Shown: positions 10,442 through 23,174 of the stretch, one piece after another
Layout of the letters: each line of letters begins with the position of its first letter
Position numbering within the stretch: the first letter of the stretch is position 1
Origin: Linum tenue
Lineage: Eukaryota > Streptophyta > Magnoliopsida > Malpighiales > Linaceae
DNA length: 64,000 nucleotides
Assembly: GCA_946122785.1 (NCBI GenBank)
Contig: CAMGYJ010000005.1
Coordinates: 78,672,547 to 78,736,546 of the forward strand
Direction: 5' to 3'
The notes under the pieces: model-generated
What the model saw: the letters and a program-made list of their open reading frames with translations, nothing else
Told to the model about the DNA's origin: nothing
The model's database searches: none
Translations under genes and position numbers: made by a program

Positions 10442-12652
10442 TTCATCAAGAATGCGTTTCGACAGCCTCTTTAGCACTTGAAATTCAGTATCAGTTTTCA
10501 TTATCATTGCAGTCAAAGATTTAATCTTATCGTACAACTCATTGAACGTCGTCTCCATGGCTCCAAAGGTAGTCGTTATGGATCCAACATATTTCTTAGT
10601 ATCATGCCTCGACATGCTAAACAACAAAACAAAAGAAATAACATACATGAAACAAACAAAAGTCAAAGCGGCTTAAGGAGCGAATAAAGAACATACATGA
10701 AAGGAAAAGGGTTGTAAGAAAGGAACAGCACAAACGACCAAAAGAAAGAGCTATTTTAGTTGTTGCACTGTACCGAGATTTCTCCATTGCAATTAGTTTA
10801 TCTCCCCGCCAGCACAGAAGAAAAGCCTTACTTTTGCTAAAGTCACCAGGGAAAACGGCAGGAGTTATTTTTTACAAGGTAAACTCTAGGCTTGGCGTCC
10901 CTTTATATAGACCGCCAAACAAACCTAATTTATTAATACCATTACGTCCAAAAAAAGAATTCCTCTATTGACACCTAAACTGATCCAACTAAGGAAAGCA
11001 AGCCTATTAACAAGGAGTAGAGATTAAATCCCCACCAATGATAAGCCTATTTACAAGCATATTCCTCTATTGCGTTTGGCTCCACCACCGAATGAGGGAG
11101 GCCATCTCCACTGGACCAAAAAAAATTCGGCCATCACTATTTATGCCCCGAACACAGACGTAATTACACATATCACATATGCATTGGAGAGAGAGAGAGA
11201 GAGACAGAGGAAATGATAGACCTTCAAGATATCGAAGTCTTCTTCCATCATAACAACATCTAAATCAGAGAATGCACGAGAGGGGCCTCAGTTAAGCAAG
11301 ACCCAAACATATCCCTACTGTAGCAAGATAATGTGTACAAATTATATACAAGCTTTAATGGAAGGTTTGCGAATTCAAAGTACAAAAGAGAATTTGAAGA
11401 CCTACCAACGATGCTCGGCAAACGCTTAACAACACCGAGTCTCTGAATTTATCATCAATCAATCGGCATATCTAATCAAGAACCTGAAAATTATATGCAA
11501 GTTCAGCTAAGAGAAGCAAGCAAGACAAACAAAGAGGAGGCTCGACTGAAGGAAATTTCCCAAGCGAGAAGATCCAACATCACCTATTGGGCCTGGTACA
11601 AAAGGCCTGCTTAGTTTAGTTTTATGTTTTAATTTTACAAGAGCTCATTTTATAGTTATAAATAAAACAGTGGAAGTATATTGAATCAAAATCCTTGTTC
11701 AGCATGAATGGTGAAGATTGCCCATGGTAATGACCAGGACGCTGGTTCGACCCTCATACCATTACAAAATTTTTTTGTTTTCATCTACACCTATAGAACG
11801 ACGCCGTTCTCCAGGCCACTTTCGATTCAGATACGAGCATAAAACGATGCCGTTTTTTCATGTATCGTCGTCTTCCCTAGCCCCCCAAATTCCCAATTAT
11901 CCAGTTGCCGCCGTCGCCACCGTAATCCGATGGCCGTCTCTCTTCATCGTCCAAACTTTCTCACTCCGTTACGATTCTGGACTCCGACCAAGAGAATTCC
12001 CTTGACGAGACCCAATCCCCTCTCTCCATTTCAGCCTTACTCATTGTTTACAGGACGTAAAGGTCATAGTCGTTCACCGTCAATTGACGGCAGCGTACGT
12101 CAGCGTACCTACCCACCGCTATCGGCGATCCGCACTTCGGCCCACCTCTCGAGTCAGCACTCTTCACTTCTCCAATCCTTCCTCATCCGCCTCTCGAGCA
12201 CAAGATTCAATCCATCATGCCTCGAACATATCACTCTCTTAATCCATAGAGGGATTAAACATTGATGGGAAGCGCAAAACCCAATTGCTTCAATCGATAG
12301 CCAGGATGAGAGGAGAGGGTTCGTCAGCCACTACAGACAACAATTGGAAAGGGGGTTTGAGCGTTTACATGAGTGGCAAAAGGAATAAATCACCGAACTA
12401 AAATTGTAAGTAAATATAACTTAATGGATTGGAGACATAATTAGAATAAAATTTGGTACTATAATTCGAAAATATGTTGAAAAGTTTGTTTAGGGGTTAA
12501 AGGGTACGCATAAAAAAGTAATAGGACCAACTAATCATTTAAAAATTGTAAAAATTAAATAATTTAATTCCAATTAATAAACACCGTTAGATTAGATCTA
12601 CGGTGTAGAAATCCTGTCACATAGTATGTGCCTGACGCATACGAGTGTAACC
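10188..12652. other. 5' flank of ULP C and gene-poor spacer
   Basis: 10373-10615 (minus) still encodes the N-terminal part MSRHDTKKYVGSITTTFG. A possible earlier exon, MEKSRYSATTKIA, begins near 10786 and resembles the first exon of ULP B (MENRRLTRSSSKLV). A GA tract lies near 11187-11205. At 11703-11753 a tRNA-like internal promoter (box B GGTTCGACCC) hints at a SINE relic. The GC-richer 11790-12270 has open frames but no recognisable protein. No transposase homologous to copies A or B is seen. Confidence 0.4.
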
Positions 12653-12667
12653 CATATATATATATAT

Positions 12668-13069
12668 GGGGAGTTCTATGGTACCCAGGGTGAAATCCGG
12701 GGTACCGCATACCTTGAGTATGAAAACGCTATCCAGACCTTGAATTGACTGATCTTTCGGACATGATACTATACTCTAACCCTTAAAGATCAAAATCTAG
12801 GTCTTAATTCTCTAAATCTTATACCCCAAGATCAATTTAATTAGAAACAATAATCGACGGTTGTGATTCGTCCAAATATAGGCAAAAAATGAATGAACCA
12901 TCTTAGGGTTTATAGTTTATGATTTAGATAATTAGGACCTAGGGTTCACTCATTAAGGGTTAGGGTATAGTATCATGCCCAAACATCCTACTAATTCGAG
13001 GTCTGGATAGCGTTTTCATACTCAAGGTATGCGGTACCCCGAATTTCACCCGGGGTACCGTAGAAGGCA

Positions 13070-13071
<2 letters not shown>
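12668..13071. mobile_element. 404-bp inverted-repeat MITE inside a TA microsatellite
   Basis: Arms of roughly 119 bp (12668-12787 and 12953-13071) are near-perfect inverted copies. Both start at the flanking (AT)n tract and contain GGGTGAAAT and the block CATACCTTGAGTATGAAAAC. The centre is short and non-coding, so this is a non-autonomous foldback or MITE element. Its ends share the pattern TTCTAYGGTRCCC with the ends of the large inverted arms at 23175 and 37920. Confidence 0.9.

Positions 13072-13119
<48 letters not shown>
13072..13119. repeat. (AT)n microsatellite
   Basis: About 24 AT units directly abutting the right end of the MITE. A shorter AT tract (about 12653-12667) abuts the left end. 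Confidence 0.95.
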
Positions 13120-14248
13120 CTGCACTTTAGTGGTTTTGGTTTGAGTTTGGGCTGTTGTTAAGTTTTCTTGATGTATCGAATTTTTACTATCTCTTTGATC
13201 GCGGAATCTGTAGTGCAGGCACTGCACTAATGCCGCCATCCTAAAAGCCGCTGGATTTCCAAAGTGTAATGAGGACCGTTGATTATGACCCTCACTTAAC
13301 CATAGTAGGTTGAACCGGCAGGTTGAACCCATTGTATATTTAAATCATTTATTATATATATTTTAATGTTAGAAACAAAAGGAAAATGCTGGTTCGTTTC
13401 ACTATTCAGAAATAATTATTTGTTTATTTTCTTGCTTCTTGCCGAAATATCCTGCTCAGTCGTTAGTCGAACAGTTTTCTCAGGAAAATGAATACAGTAT
13501 GTATCTCTTGATCGCCGGCAGGAAGGGAAGGCGAACAGAAAACGGATTCGCAATTGAGGCATAAGGTTCATCTTCTTGTCCTCAATCTGATCACACTATT
13601 CCTACAATCTATCACGGCAAAGTTGTATTCTCCAAATAGCCGCCGAAAAGAATTATACTTCGGGACGATTTTCGGCGGAATCCCTCCGTATAGCTACGCT
13701 GCAACACCATTCTCACCGCTGGACTTATTGGTGGCTGAAACCGAAAGCAAGTTCAGGTTTGTTGTAATCCTATTGCTTCTTCAGGACTGTCTCCGATTGT
13801 TCCCATGCTTCTTAAGTAACTATGATCTGCTAAATCGGATGATTGATGCTATTGTTGTTTGAACTTGGCTTGCTCTGTAAATGCATGCATAGGATCGAGT
13901 TTCAAAGGGTACATGAATGTGAAATAGAACAAAATCAATGGTCATTCGAATATGAAGTCATATAATTACCTGCTAGAAATAAGTTCAGTTTGGCCCGGAA
14001 TTGACATGAGTTAAGCTGTGCTTGGAGGCGGCAATTTGTCTACTGAAACCACCCCAAGCTTTTGAGGATTTACTTATTTGTTTGGGCATTCTGGGGAAGG
14101 ATCATAAATATTTCTAGAACCCCTTTGTCTTTGTCTGGGAAGAGGATAGAGTCACACTGCCTATATGAGCTATTGGGTTTTGTTTCAAGCCAATAAAGGT
14201 TCTCATGCCACAGAAGATACTGGTTAATTTACTCTTGATGCTCGATAC
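13120..14248. other. Gene-poor spacer
   Basis: A 102-codon open frame at 13554-13862 has no recognisable domain and looks fortuitous. The last part (about 14100-14248) is the host side of the LINE insertion, continuous with the DNA after 20039 if the LINE is removed. Confidence 0.4.
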
Positions 14249-14262
14249 TTGTCCCCGGTCTT
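14249..14262. repeat. LINE target-site duplication, 3' side
   Basis: TTGTCCCCGGTCTT, identical to 20026-20039. It directly precedes the T run that is the poly(A) tail of the minus-strand LINE. Confidence 0.93.
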
Positions 14263-14337
14263 CTTTTTTTTTTTTACAAATAAAACCATCTTTTATTCCA
14301 CCAAAAGAGATAAACAAGCAAACAGGCTATTACATTC

Positions 14338-17300
14338 TTAAAGGAGCCCAGAAATTAGATCAAGAATATTAATCCAGTCATCTGGCAGAAAAGATCTAGC
14401 TTTTGATCGTGCAACCCAATCAGCTCTGACGTTCAAAGCCCTCGGAATCTCTTCCACTGAAATGGAGGGATTGTTCCTAAGGATATTGACAATTGTTCTA
14501 ATCCATGATGCACATCTCCAGGGCCATCTCGACTGATCATGCTTGAGGGCCTTCACCAGAATTTGGCAGTCAGTTTGCACTGTACATACCGATCCATATT
14601 CTTGTGCTAATTTAATTCCTTCTAAGAGAGCCTTTGCTTCTGCTTCAATCGGGGTGGAACAAAGAAGATTATCAGCTCTCCCATCATACACTTGTCCATG
14701 GTGGTTAACAACAACAACACCATAAGCCGCCGACTGGGAGTCGCTAAAGAACGACCCATCACATTGAATCACTATCGAGTGATTGCTTGGCGGGGGATTC
14801 GTAGTAGGGTGGGTTCCCCTGAGCTGATTGGGACCATCTGAACCTTGAGGTGGGGGCCTCGGGCAAGCAAACCATTCCGTCAGATCTCTGTACGCTTGTA
14901 GACACACGTTTGGGGGCCAGGGGACTCTACTCTTAAACGTGCACTCGTTTCTAGCCTTCCAAATGTTTCAACACAGGAATATAATATGAGTCAGTGAATT
15001 AGGAGGGCTGGTATCTTTGAGGGAGTAGAGCCAATCCAAGAAAGAGGTGCCCTGAGGAGGAATCGGAAGGGATGGAAAAATGCTGTTCCATGATTCTCTC
15101 GCAGGAGGGCAGTCGAAGAGGCAGTGGTTAATGGACTCGAAAGGGTTATGACACACTTGGCAATTCGGGTTAGGAGCACATTTTCGATGGAAGAGTCTTG
15201 CTTTCGTTGCCAAACCATTCCTGGAACATCTCCAAATAAAAAACTTAAGCTTAGGCGGGATATTTAGTCCCCATATCCATTTCCACCTCTCTTCGCTTCC
15301 TGTCGTCTGGAAATTATTGTTGGCTTTGTGAACAGCGTGGTATGCCGTTTTTACAGAGAAATCTCCCTCTCGAGTGAGGCTCCAAGCCCAAAAATCATCA
15401 GATCCCTCTTCCCCAATTGGGACTTTAAGAATAGCCTCCACTTCTTCCCTCGTCACATGACCTTGGAGTAAATCCGTGTTCCAGCTTCTACTAACTGGGT
15501 CTATCCATTCCTTGACCCTCAGGTTCAGCTGGGGGCCGCTTCCAATGACAAAATTCTGCATGCTTGGAATCCAGGGATCTTGACCACTCCATGTATCCTC
15601 CCCTGACCCGATTACTCTAATTGCTCCCATGTTGATAACCTTCTTAGCCTCCCAAAGACTTGCCCAGATCCAGGAGGATCTATTTCCTTTCTTCGATTGC
15701 ATGAATCCTCCTCTTGGGAAGTACAGACCCTTAAGGAGCCGACACCAAAGGGCATCCGGGGAAGTAAGGATTCTCCATGCTTGTTTCGCCAACAGTGCCA
15801 TGTTAAAATATTTGAAGCTCCTGAAACCCAAACCCCCTTCTGACTTTGGAGCGCAAAGAATCTCCTTCCTACACCAATGTAATGTGCTTTTCTGCATTGA
15901 CCCTGACCAGAAGAAGTTGGTGAGGAGAGAATCCATCTTCTTGGTGAGGTTCATAGGGAGGTTAAAGAGGTACATGATGTAGGAAGGAATAGCTTGGATG
16001 ACTGCTTTTAGCAGAACTTCTTTCCCACCATGGGAAAGGAGTAGGCTTTTCCAAGCTTCCCCCATCTTCTCCATTCTTTGAATCAGGAATTGAAAAGTTT
16101 CCTTCTTTGAATTCCCCCATTCCGTCGGCACCCCTAAGTACTTGGTATGACAGTTGGAAGAGGCAAAACCGATGTGAGCAATGATTGCCGCTTTGTCCGC
16201 ATCAGGGACATTCGCACTGAAGAACACGGATGACTTGTTGATATTAACTTCTTGACCTGTGATGGCTCCATACTCTCTTATCATGTCTAGGATTCTCTCC
16301 GCTTCTTGTTGGTCAGCCTTTCCAAAAATCACTGTATCATCAGCAAACAGACAATGGGTGAGAATCGGGCATCTCGCGTTCAATCTAATTCCTTTTAACT
16401 GTTCCTGGGACACAGCTTTATCAATCAGGAAGGTTAGTGCATTAGACATTAAAATGAAAAGGAAAGGGGAAAGCGGGTCTCCCTGTCTGTTCCCTTGGAT
16501 GGTTTGAACTCCTCAGTTGCTTCACCATTGAAAAGGATGGAGAAATTGACCATCCGGATGCACGAGCTAACCCATCTGCACCATCTATCATCGAACCCAT
16601 ACTTTCCCAACAGTGTTTCTAGGCACTCCCAATCCACCATATCATATGCCTTCTTCATGTCTAACTTGAGCATCATGTCCCTTCTCCTTCCCCGTTTATG
16701 GTTTTTGAAATGGTGGAGGGCCTCGTGGACAATAATGATATTGTCTTGGATAAGTCAGCCTCCTGTAAACGCCGTCTGAAGCTCCGAGATTAGATCCGGC
16801 GTCCAGATCTTCAATCGGGTTACCATAATTTTCGATATAATTTTATATCTAAAATTGCAGCAACTGATTGGTCGAAACTGGCTAATCAACTCTGGGTGGT
16901 CCACCTTCGGAATCATGACGATATGAGTATCATTCCATCCATCCGGCATAACTGCCGTCCCAAAAAACTCCTTAACCTCTCTACAAACCGTTTCCCCAAT
17001 AATCTCCCAGAATCTTCGGTAGAACCTACCCGAGAAGCCATCCGGGCCTGGGGCCTTTTTTGAGCCCAGAGAAAAGACCGCTTTCCTATTTTCCTCACTG
17101 GTTACGGGGGCACAAAGCGCTTCATTCATCTCAGCTGTGACCTTTGATGGGAATCCATCCAGAAGGTGGGTAATGGGAATATGGTCTCTAGCCTTAAAAA
17201 GGTCTTTGTGGAAATCCTGGGCCAGACCTTTAAGCCTATTCTCATCCTCAACCCAATTTCCTCTATCATCCTTTAGTCTAAGAATTCTATTCCTATGCTT

Positions 17301-18367
17301 TCTATGGATCGTGCTGGAGTGGTAAAAAGAGTTGTTCTGATCATCTTTCTGTAGTCATTTCACTCTTGAACACTGATTCCAAAAGGCCTCTTCATCCCTC
17401 CACATTTTAGCCAATTCCTCCAAAAGGCTTTTTTCTTCTTCAACCCTCTCCAGAGATCTAGGAGGGCGTTGGAGTATGTGAAGACGATCAAGTATATCCT
17501 TCTCCCTTTGTAAACTATTCCTATGGAAGTCCTTAGACCAATCTTTAAGGTCTTGTTCACACTTGGCCAACTGATTAGACGATTGCCCTCCCGGGTCCCA
17601 AGCTCGAACCACAATCTCCTTGCATTCTTCCTTTTCCAACCATCTTTCATCCACTCTGAAGGGTGTTTTCCTCCTCCTAGTTCCAGCCTGATTGGACAAT
17701 GGTCCGATTCAACCATCTTTTCATGGAAAACAGTTGCATCACTGAATAAGACTCTCCAAGAAGTCGAGCACAACACTCGGTCTAGTCTAACTCTTGTTGT
17801 GTTTTCGCCAATACGCTTATTGGTCCACGTGAAGGGTTCTCCTTTAAACCCTAGATCAATAAGAGCATTGTTGAAAATAAACCTTTTAAAAGGTTCCACA
17901 TTCTCGTATCTAAGAGGACATCTACCCTCCTTTTCGCTTTCATAAATAGCGACATTGAAGTCTCCTACAATCACCCAGTTATCCTCCCTACTACTCCGCA
18001 GAGAGCTCACATGCTCCCAAAATTCCCTTCTACTAATCGTGGTAGAGGGTGCATGAACAAAAGTACAAAAGAACTTCCTACCCATATCAATACTACAATC
18101 CATGTAGAAACTATCACTACTAATAACATTAATACTAATACCCGCTTTCCACCAAAACGCAAAACCCCTAGAAGAGTTGACCGGTTCCACATACTCTTTA
18201 TTGGGGAAAACTTTGAGACTTCTTCTTTGCTCCTCCATGAATGTTTCATTTTTGCTCGTCTCCATGAGGAAGACAATCGAAGGGCCTAAACGTCTACAAA
18301 GACGTTTCGCATAACTTCTTGTAAGGCTTGGGCCAAATCCCCTACAATTCCAACTTACAATACTCAT
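14338..18367 (-). pseudogene. LINE ORF2: endonuclease, reverse transcriptase, RNase H
   Basis: The start MSIVSWNCRGFG overlaps the ORF1 stop in an ATGA arrangement. The endonuclease (EEP) domain keeps its motifs: SWNCRG, METSKN, VGDFN, TWTN, RLDR and SDHCPI. The reverse transcriptase keeps KKAPGPDGF, FRPIS, LDMKKAYD and the catalytic LFADDTVIF. A zf-RVT domain follows (FFIWR to CxxC). The C-terminal RNase H keeps its four acidic positions (QCDGSF, EAEAKAL, QTDCQ, NVRADWVA). Lesions: a frameshift near 17.65 kb, a stop after CSRVK near 17355, a stop after FTGG near 16755, a frameshift near 16.48 kb (SKG to GDPLSPF) and a TGG-to-TGA type stop near 14968. The pieces together cover a normal plant LINE ORF2. 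Confidence 0.93.
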
Positions 18368-19931
18368 TTTCGGAGAGGTGGCTTCTGGCGAACCACCGCT
18401 GCCTTGTTCTTCTTCCCTAGACCCTCCTGGTCATTTTCATGATGTTTCTCCTTTGAACTACCGGGGTGCAGATGCTTACCCTTCACAATTCTTTTCCTTG
18501 TGCCATCCCCACATCCTCCCCTTTCAAACTCCCCAGCAGGCCCTAAGCAGAAGCCCTCCTCAAGACAATTTTCGGCCCTGGGCCTGTCACCACCCGCGAG
18601 GCCCATTCCTTTTTTTTTTTTTTTTTTTTACTCAGCCTGCCTCTTCTTCCCTTCCCTCTTGTAAGTGTTGATAGTTAGCCACATCAACCAGGCCTGCTTG
18701 GACATGGGTTTGGGCTGGGAGGGCTTGTTGGGTAGGCCCAAGAGACAAATTTGTCTCCACCTCTGTTGTTGGCCGCCCCCATTCGCCGACCCCCCTTTCT
18801 TCCTCCAATCTTATCCCCAACTCCATCGCCGCCGCCGCCCTGTCCATCTCCTCATTCAGATTAGTAGCTCCCATCCCTTCTCGATGCCTCCCTCTCCATC
18901 TCCCCTGAGACACCTGCTCCTCCTCTCCCTGAATTTCCTGCTCCACCCTTCTAACCGTAAATCCTGGAGGGATTTGTAGGTTCCCTTCAGAATTCCTTCC
19001 CCCCGAAATCGACAACGCCCTTCCATCTTCCTCCCCCAATCGACTCTGGGATCCCGATCGCGCCGCCTCTCTTCCCGCTGAAGAACTTTGTGAGCCTCCC
19101 CCCTCCCTGCTGCTTCTGTAATTTGCCGCCTGGTGCCTGTGGGGAGATTCGATTCCTGCCTTGAGTGACGAGTTGTATATGTCTGAGAGGTGAGCTACTC
19201 CGTTCCTCCTCCTCTCCTCGATCATTCTCCAACACGTTGGCCAGTTGTGGCCTATTCTTCCATAGTAGTAGCATAATTCCACAAGCCTTTCGTATTTGAA
19301 GTCTATCACGTCGCAGTGATCAACTCCGGTGATTTCGTCTGTGAACGGGAAGTCGAAGCCGATCGGGACTGGATCTTTGAGATTGACCTCCACCAGAATA
19401 TGTAGGAACTTTCTGTATCCCGAGAATTCCAAGCTTGTTCTATCCAGGTCTAAGAGCCCCTGAAAGTAGTGAGTTCCAATCGCCACCATATTCTGCTCGC
19501 TCCTCTGGTTTTGGTGCATCCCATGAATTTGCACCCACATGGCCACCTTCTCGATGGGAACTTCTTCAGGTTTCCCCCTTCCGTTGTATTTCTCCATGGC
19601 AGTTAGCATATTCGACAAACTCCAAGGTCTGTCCCTCCATATCCTTTCCCTGATTTCTTCATTGGTGAAGGTGAATATGAAGAGGTTTTGTGTTTCTGTA
19701 GGTTGGACGTTTACCTCTCCATATCCCCCCCCCCCAGGCGTATCTTGCCGCACCTGCCGCCTTAGCCAAGGCTACCCTGCTCTCGGTCATCATCTTCCCC
19801 AGCATCATGGAGATGCCTCTGCCTCCTGTGGAAGTGAGCACTGGGCGATCGCCTCTAATTCTTGAGGATGAAGAGTTGAGTCTGGTCTCTTCTCTGGCAC
19901 TGCTTAGGCCTCTGTTGTTGTTGATATCCAT
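18364..19931 (-). pseudogene. LINE ORF1: DUF4283 gag-like protein with zinc knuckle
   Basis: The start MDINNNRGLSSARE is at 19931. A run of 11 G (C run at 19725-19735 on the plus strand) shifts the frame into the main segment, which holds the DUF4283 RNA-binding region (IWRDRPWSLSNMLTAMEKYN) and a knuckle reading CYYYGRIGHNWPTC, where the second zinc Cys is Tyr. A stop and a 21-base A run (18609-18629) then separate the C-terminal tail (MGLAGGDRPRAENC to PPLRK), whose TGA overlaps the ORF2 start. Both homopolymers are natural frameshift sites, but they are also typical sequencing-error sites. Confidence 0.85.
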
Positions 19932-20025
19932 GTTGATTGAGGGTGTTTTCCTTTGGTTTTCTGGGTTTTTGTTGGTTGCAGGGGAAAACAGAGGGTTTTT
20001 GTTGGTTATAGGGGAAAACAGAGGG

Positions 20026-20039
20026 TTGTCCCCGGTCTT
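20026..20039. repeat. LINE target-site duplication, 5' side
   Basis: Identical 14-bp copy of 14249-14262, located just outside the 5' end of the LINE. Confidence 0.93.
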
Positions 20040-20117
20040 GAATGTCACTTTTTGGTGATGGGTGGCATGGTAAAGTATTAGAAACCTTGGCAGTATTGAT
20101 AACTTTTGCATTGGCAC

Positions 20118-20243
20118 CTTCAATCATGTTAAAGTACCGCTTGCGCAGCACTTGTTCTTCCTTGTAAAGCACCCCATCTCAGCTAGTTGCGCCCCTTGCA
20201 TTTTCAATATAGTAGCAGTCTGCTCATTCTTTCTATCGATGTC
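20118..20243 (-). pseudogene. Single exon relic of kinesin-like calmodulin-binding protein (KCBP/ZWICHEL)
   Basis: One exon with a kept acceptor (TTTCCAG) and donor (GAAG/GTGCC) encodes DIDRKNEQTATILKMQGAQL and then, after a one-base insertion, LYKEEQVLRKRYFNMIE. These are the coiled-coil and neck residues just upstream of the motor domain in plant KCBP, a minus-end-directed kinesin regulated by calmodulin. I see no neighbouring KCBP exons, so it is a dead genomic fragment. Identification is from memory of the conserved segment. Confidence 0.75.
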
Positions 20244-23143
20244 CTGGAAAGGAAAAAATCGAACTTCATAAGATGATGGACGGAAGGTGGTTTCAAGAAT
20301 TGTGTAGCCATGGATGGGAAAATTGAATCGGCGGTGGTTAAAACGAGAGGGGAGGAGCCTTGACGACTATGGCGATTTCGAGGGTGTCGGGATTTGGGTG
20401 GTGTTGGCCGACCAGCGCCAACAGTGGTTTATTGGCACAACAGAGACGGCAATGAGATGACCTGGCGGCGGCAACTGGGTTGACGACGGTGTTGACATTG
20501 ATTGCCGGGGATTCGGGATGTGGGTGGTTATGGTCGATCGGCCGCAATGGCGATGGTGATTGTGGATTCACGCGGCAGAAACGATGCTGTCGATGAGCAG
20601 AAGGCGGCTACGGGGCTGATGACGCAGCTGATTTTGCCAGACGAAGTTGGGATTTTGCTGGTGAGGTCGATCAACGAAAACAATGTGGTGGTGGAGTGCC
20701 GCGACGGAAGGGTTTCCTTGATTTACAATGGAAAGACATGGAAGGGAACGACTATCCTGCCTTTTGCTTTCTGTTTCTTTTTGTTTTTTTTAATGTTTTA
20801 TTAATTAAATTACTAAATCGGAGTCAACCAATAAATCACCAACTCAACCGGTTACAATAAAGTGGCGGCACTAGTGACTCAGTGACTGCACCATAGAATT
20901 CCCCCTCTTTGATATCCATGAGGAGACTTTAGCAAAGTGATGTCAAGTTGCGATGAGGATGAAGTCATTCAAAGAAATAGCAGTTCCCTAATAAACTATA
21001 GAAATGGGAAAATTATAATTTCTCTTTGTAATCTCAATCCGCAGCTGTCAATTAAGGGGATATTCATGCATGTGTTAATGTTTCATTATTTCAAACTAAG
21101 CAAGCGTTGGAAACAATAATGGTCACATCACTTTCATCATCAGCAAGGGGGTTTTTTTTTTTTTTCATTATGTGGTGGGCAACGATAATCAGTATATATT
21201 CAGTACTAGTGAACCAGTTTTTTTAAGTTTTTAAATTTCATCTCTATGTATAACCAGTAACTATAATAATACTATAAATTCTTGAAAATAAAAAAATAAA
21301 AAAAATCTTCATGCTTTTTCTTTTGCTATAGGAAAAATTATTCAGGGTTTTCAATACACACAAAATCAAGAGCGACCATTACTTTATTGCAAAAGAACAT
21401 TGTGGCTCAATCAAAGTCCAGATCGAGTAGTCCCATTCTGTTTGGCCCATCGCCCATATTGACAGCCGGGTGACAACCTCAACCCTGATGGGCCAACCCG
21501 CTTTTGGGACTCCTGAACTCAACTTACCAAACCGAATACAATATTAATCTGATTCTTGATCCTAATATATCTTTCATTATTCAACCACAGTTTTCGCGAA
21601 TTTGATCCGCTTCGGAACCGCACCGTTCACACCATCTCTTCCGTGTCAAGTCCTTTTGGATGAATGTTTATAACTTCAAAGTTCTTATATGATCTACACT
21701 TTACCCTTTTTTTTTTTTCTTGGGGTCCAATAGCTAATGAGTAGGCAATTTCGTAAATTAAAGAGCAAATATTCCATCCACCCTAATTTTCAATGTCTCT
21801 TTTTCAACCTTGGAGAAATTATGACCCCTTAAATGTGTCTAATCTTATAGAAAAAATGGTTCCCTTTCTCTTTTATCTATCTCAATCTCGATAAATGAGT
21901 CAATCTTCCCATCTTTAGTCAACTCCATATTTTCTATCTTTTTCTCATTATTTTTGTATTGTGAGTATCATCTGAAATTGTTTATCTCACTTATGCATGG
22001 AAGTTAATGGGTCTCGATGTCTAATAAGTGATTTAGAGTCTATAATGCAGTGCTGGATCTGAGGGTGCTACATTGCCCTTGATGGATGTTTGGGGACAAC
22101 ATGGTAATTATCAGATAAGTACATATTATCCGTCACTGTTCAATTTTGCTCAAAACATGTACATACAAAGTACAACCTAAGAACGAATATTTACGACCTG
22201 TGATATAGTAAATAATGTTTCTAATAACACTCAAAAGAAACACTTGTTCGATTAGAAAATAAGTTTTTTTTTACGATGAACAACATAAATCAACTACCAG
22301 GAATGCTGGAATTTGGTAAGCTTTAAAATCATTTCATCAGTTTATCAGGTTTAGACCTTAATGATGCAGGAGTATGGGTAAGGCAAAGGATTGAAAGTTT
22401 AAACAAATTAAATTATTGATAATTTCTTATAGAGGAAGCCTAATACACTTAGGTTAGGTATCTACTCTGTAAAAGAAAAAAGAGGCCAAATTGCTTTCCA
22501 GTAGTGTACTATTGTCTCCTTGTAGGTTGTATATATTATAATACACATCCAAAGAAGAAGAAAAATCATTCTTTCCAGCAAAGTGCTCAAGTGGTGCGTT
22601 TTGGTGGTAGCAAAAGTTTTATACTATGAATAAAAGTTTTGTCAACTGTATACGGTAGGATATTGTTGAAGATTGCATATTACAAGTTGTCTTAAACATA
22701 TATTAGCAACTTTGAGACAAATATATATAGTGACTACTTTGGTGCACTCACAAAAATGAGTGAGTTTAATGCACCCAACTCAAAAACCAGTATTAAGGTG
22801 TCGGATTTTGAATTTTAATTTGTAAAATTAATGTAATATGATGATATAACATATGATAACAACTAATTAGCGGATTACTATAAGCCCTAGACCTCCAATT
22901 TTGAGTTCTATTCCTAAACCCCAAATTGTAAACCCTAATTCTAACCCTAAATCTCTAAACTCTAAATCCTTCAAATTAAAGTAAATCTTCAATGGCTTTT
23001 GTGCAAATTCATGTGCGTTATTGTTCATCCCATCATAAGTGATGATTTACATCATTTTGACATAAAATCACATGTTTAAAATGACGACTATGAAGCGAGT
23101 GCACTGAATGCACCCAAAAAAGTGAGTGCACTGAAAACACCAC

Positions 23144-23145
<2 letters not shown>
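20244..23145. other. Gene-poor spacer
   Basis: GC-richer 20290-20720 holds overlapping open frames on both strands (20338-20571 minus, 20502-20804 plus) without a recognisable domain. From 20800 to 23145 the DNA is AT-rich, with T runs and a segment with several AACCCTAA/CCTAAA-type motifs (22880-22980). I see no supported gene. Confidence 0.4.

Positions 23146-23174
<29 letters not shown>
23146..23174. repeat. (AT)n microsatellite at the left arm
   Basis: AT tract directly abutting the left inverted arm that starts at 23175. Confidence 0.9.

Larger units (their letters stand above)
14263..20025 (-). mobile_element. L1-type LINE retrotransposon, full length but degenerate
   Basis: A 5.76-kb non-LTR element bounded by a perfect 14-bp target-site duplication and ending in a poly(A) tail (T run at about 14264-14275 on the plus strand). 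In minus-strand order it has a short 5' leader with a roughly 33-bp tandem duplication (CCCTCTGTTTTCCCCT twice), ORF1 (gag-like), ORF2 (endonuclease, reverse transcriptase, zf-RVT, RNase H) and the tail. The target is next to a kinesin KCBP exon relic. Several nonsense and frameshift lesions make it inactive, while the perfect TSD argues that the insertion is not very old. Confidence 0.95.

Noticed and set aside
1321..12650. Terminal inverted repeats and 9-bp TSD for element A
   Set aside because: I looked in both flanks by eye and found none. The ends may lack TIRs or be eroded.
20338..20804. Possible small genes on either strand
   Set aside because: Overlapping frames without recognisable domains or splice support. 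The composition alone explains them.
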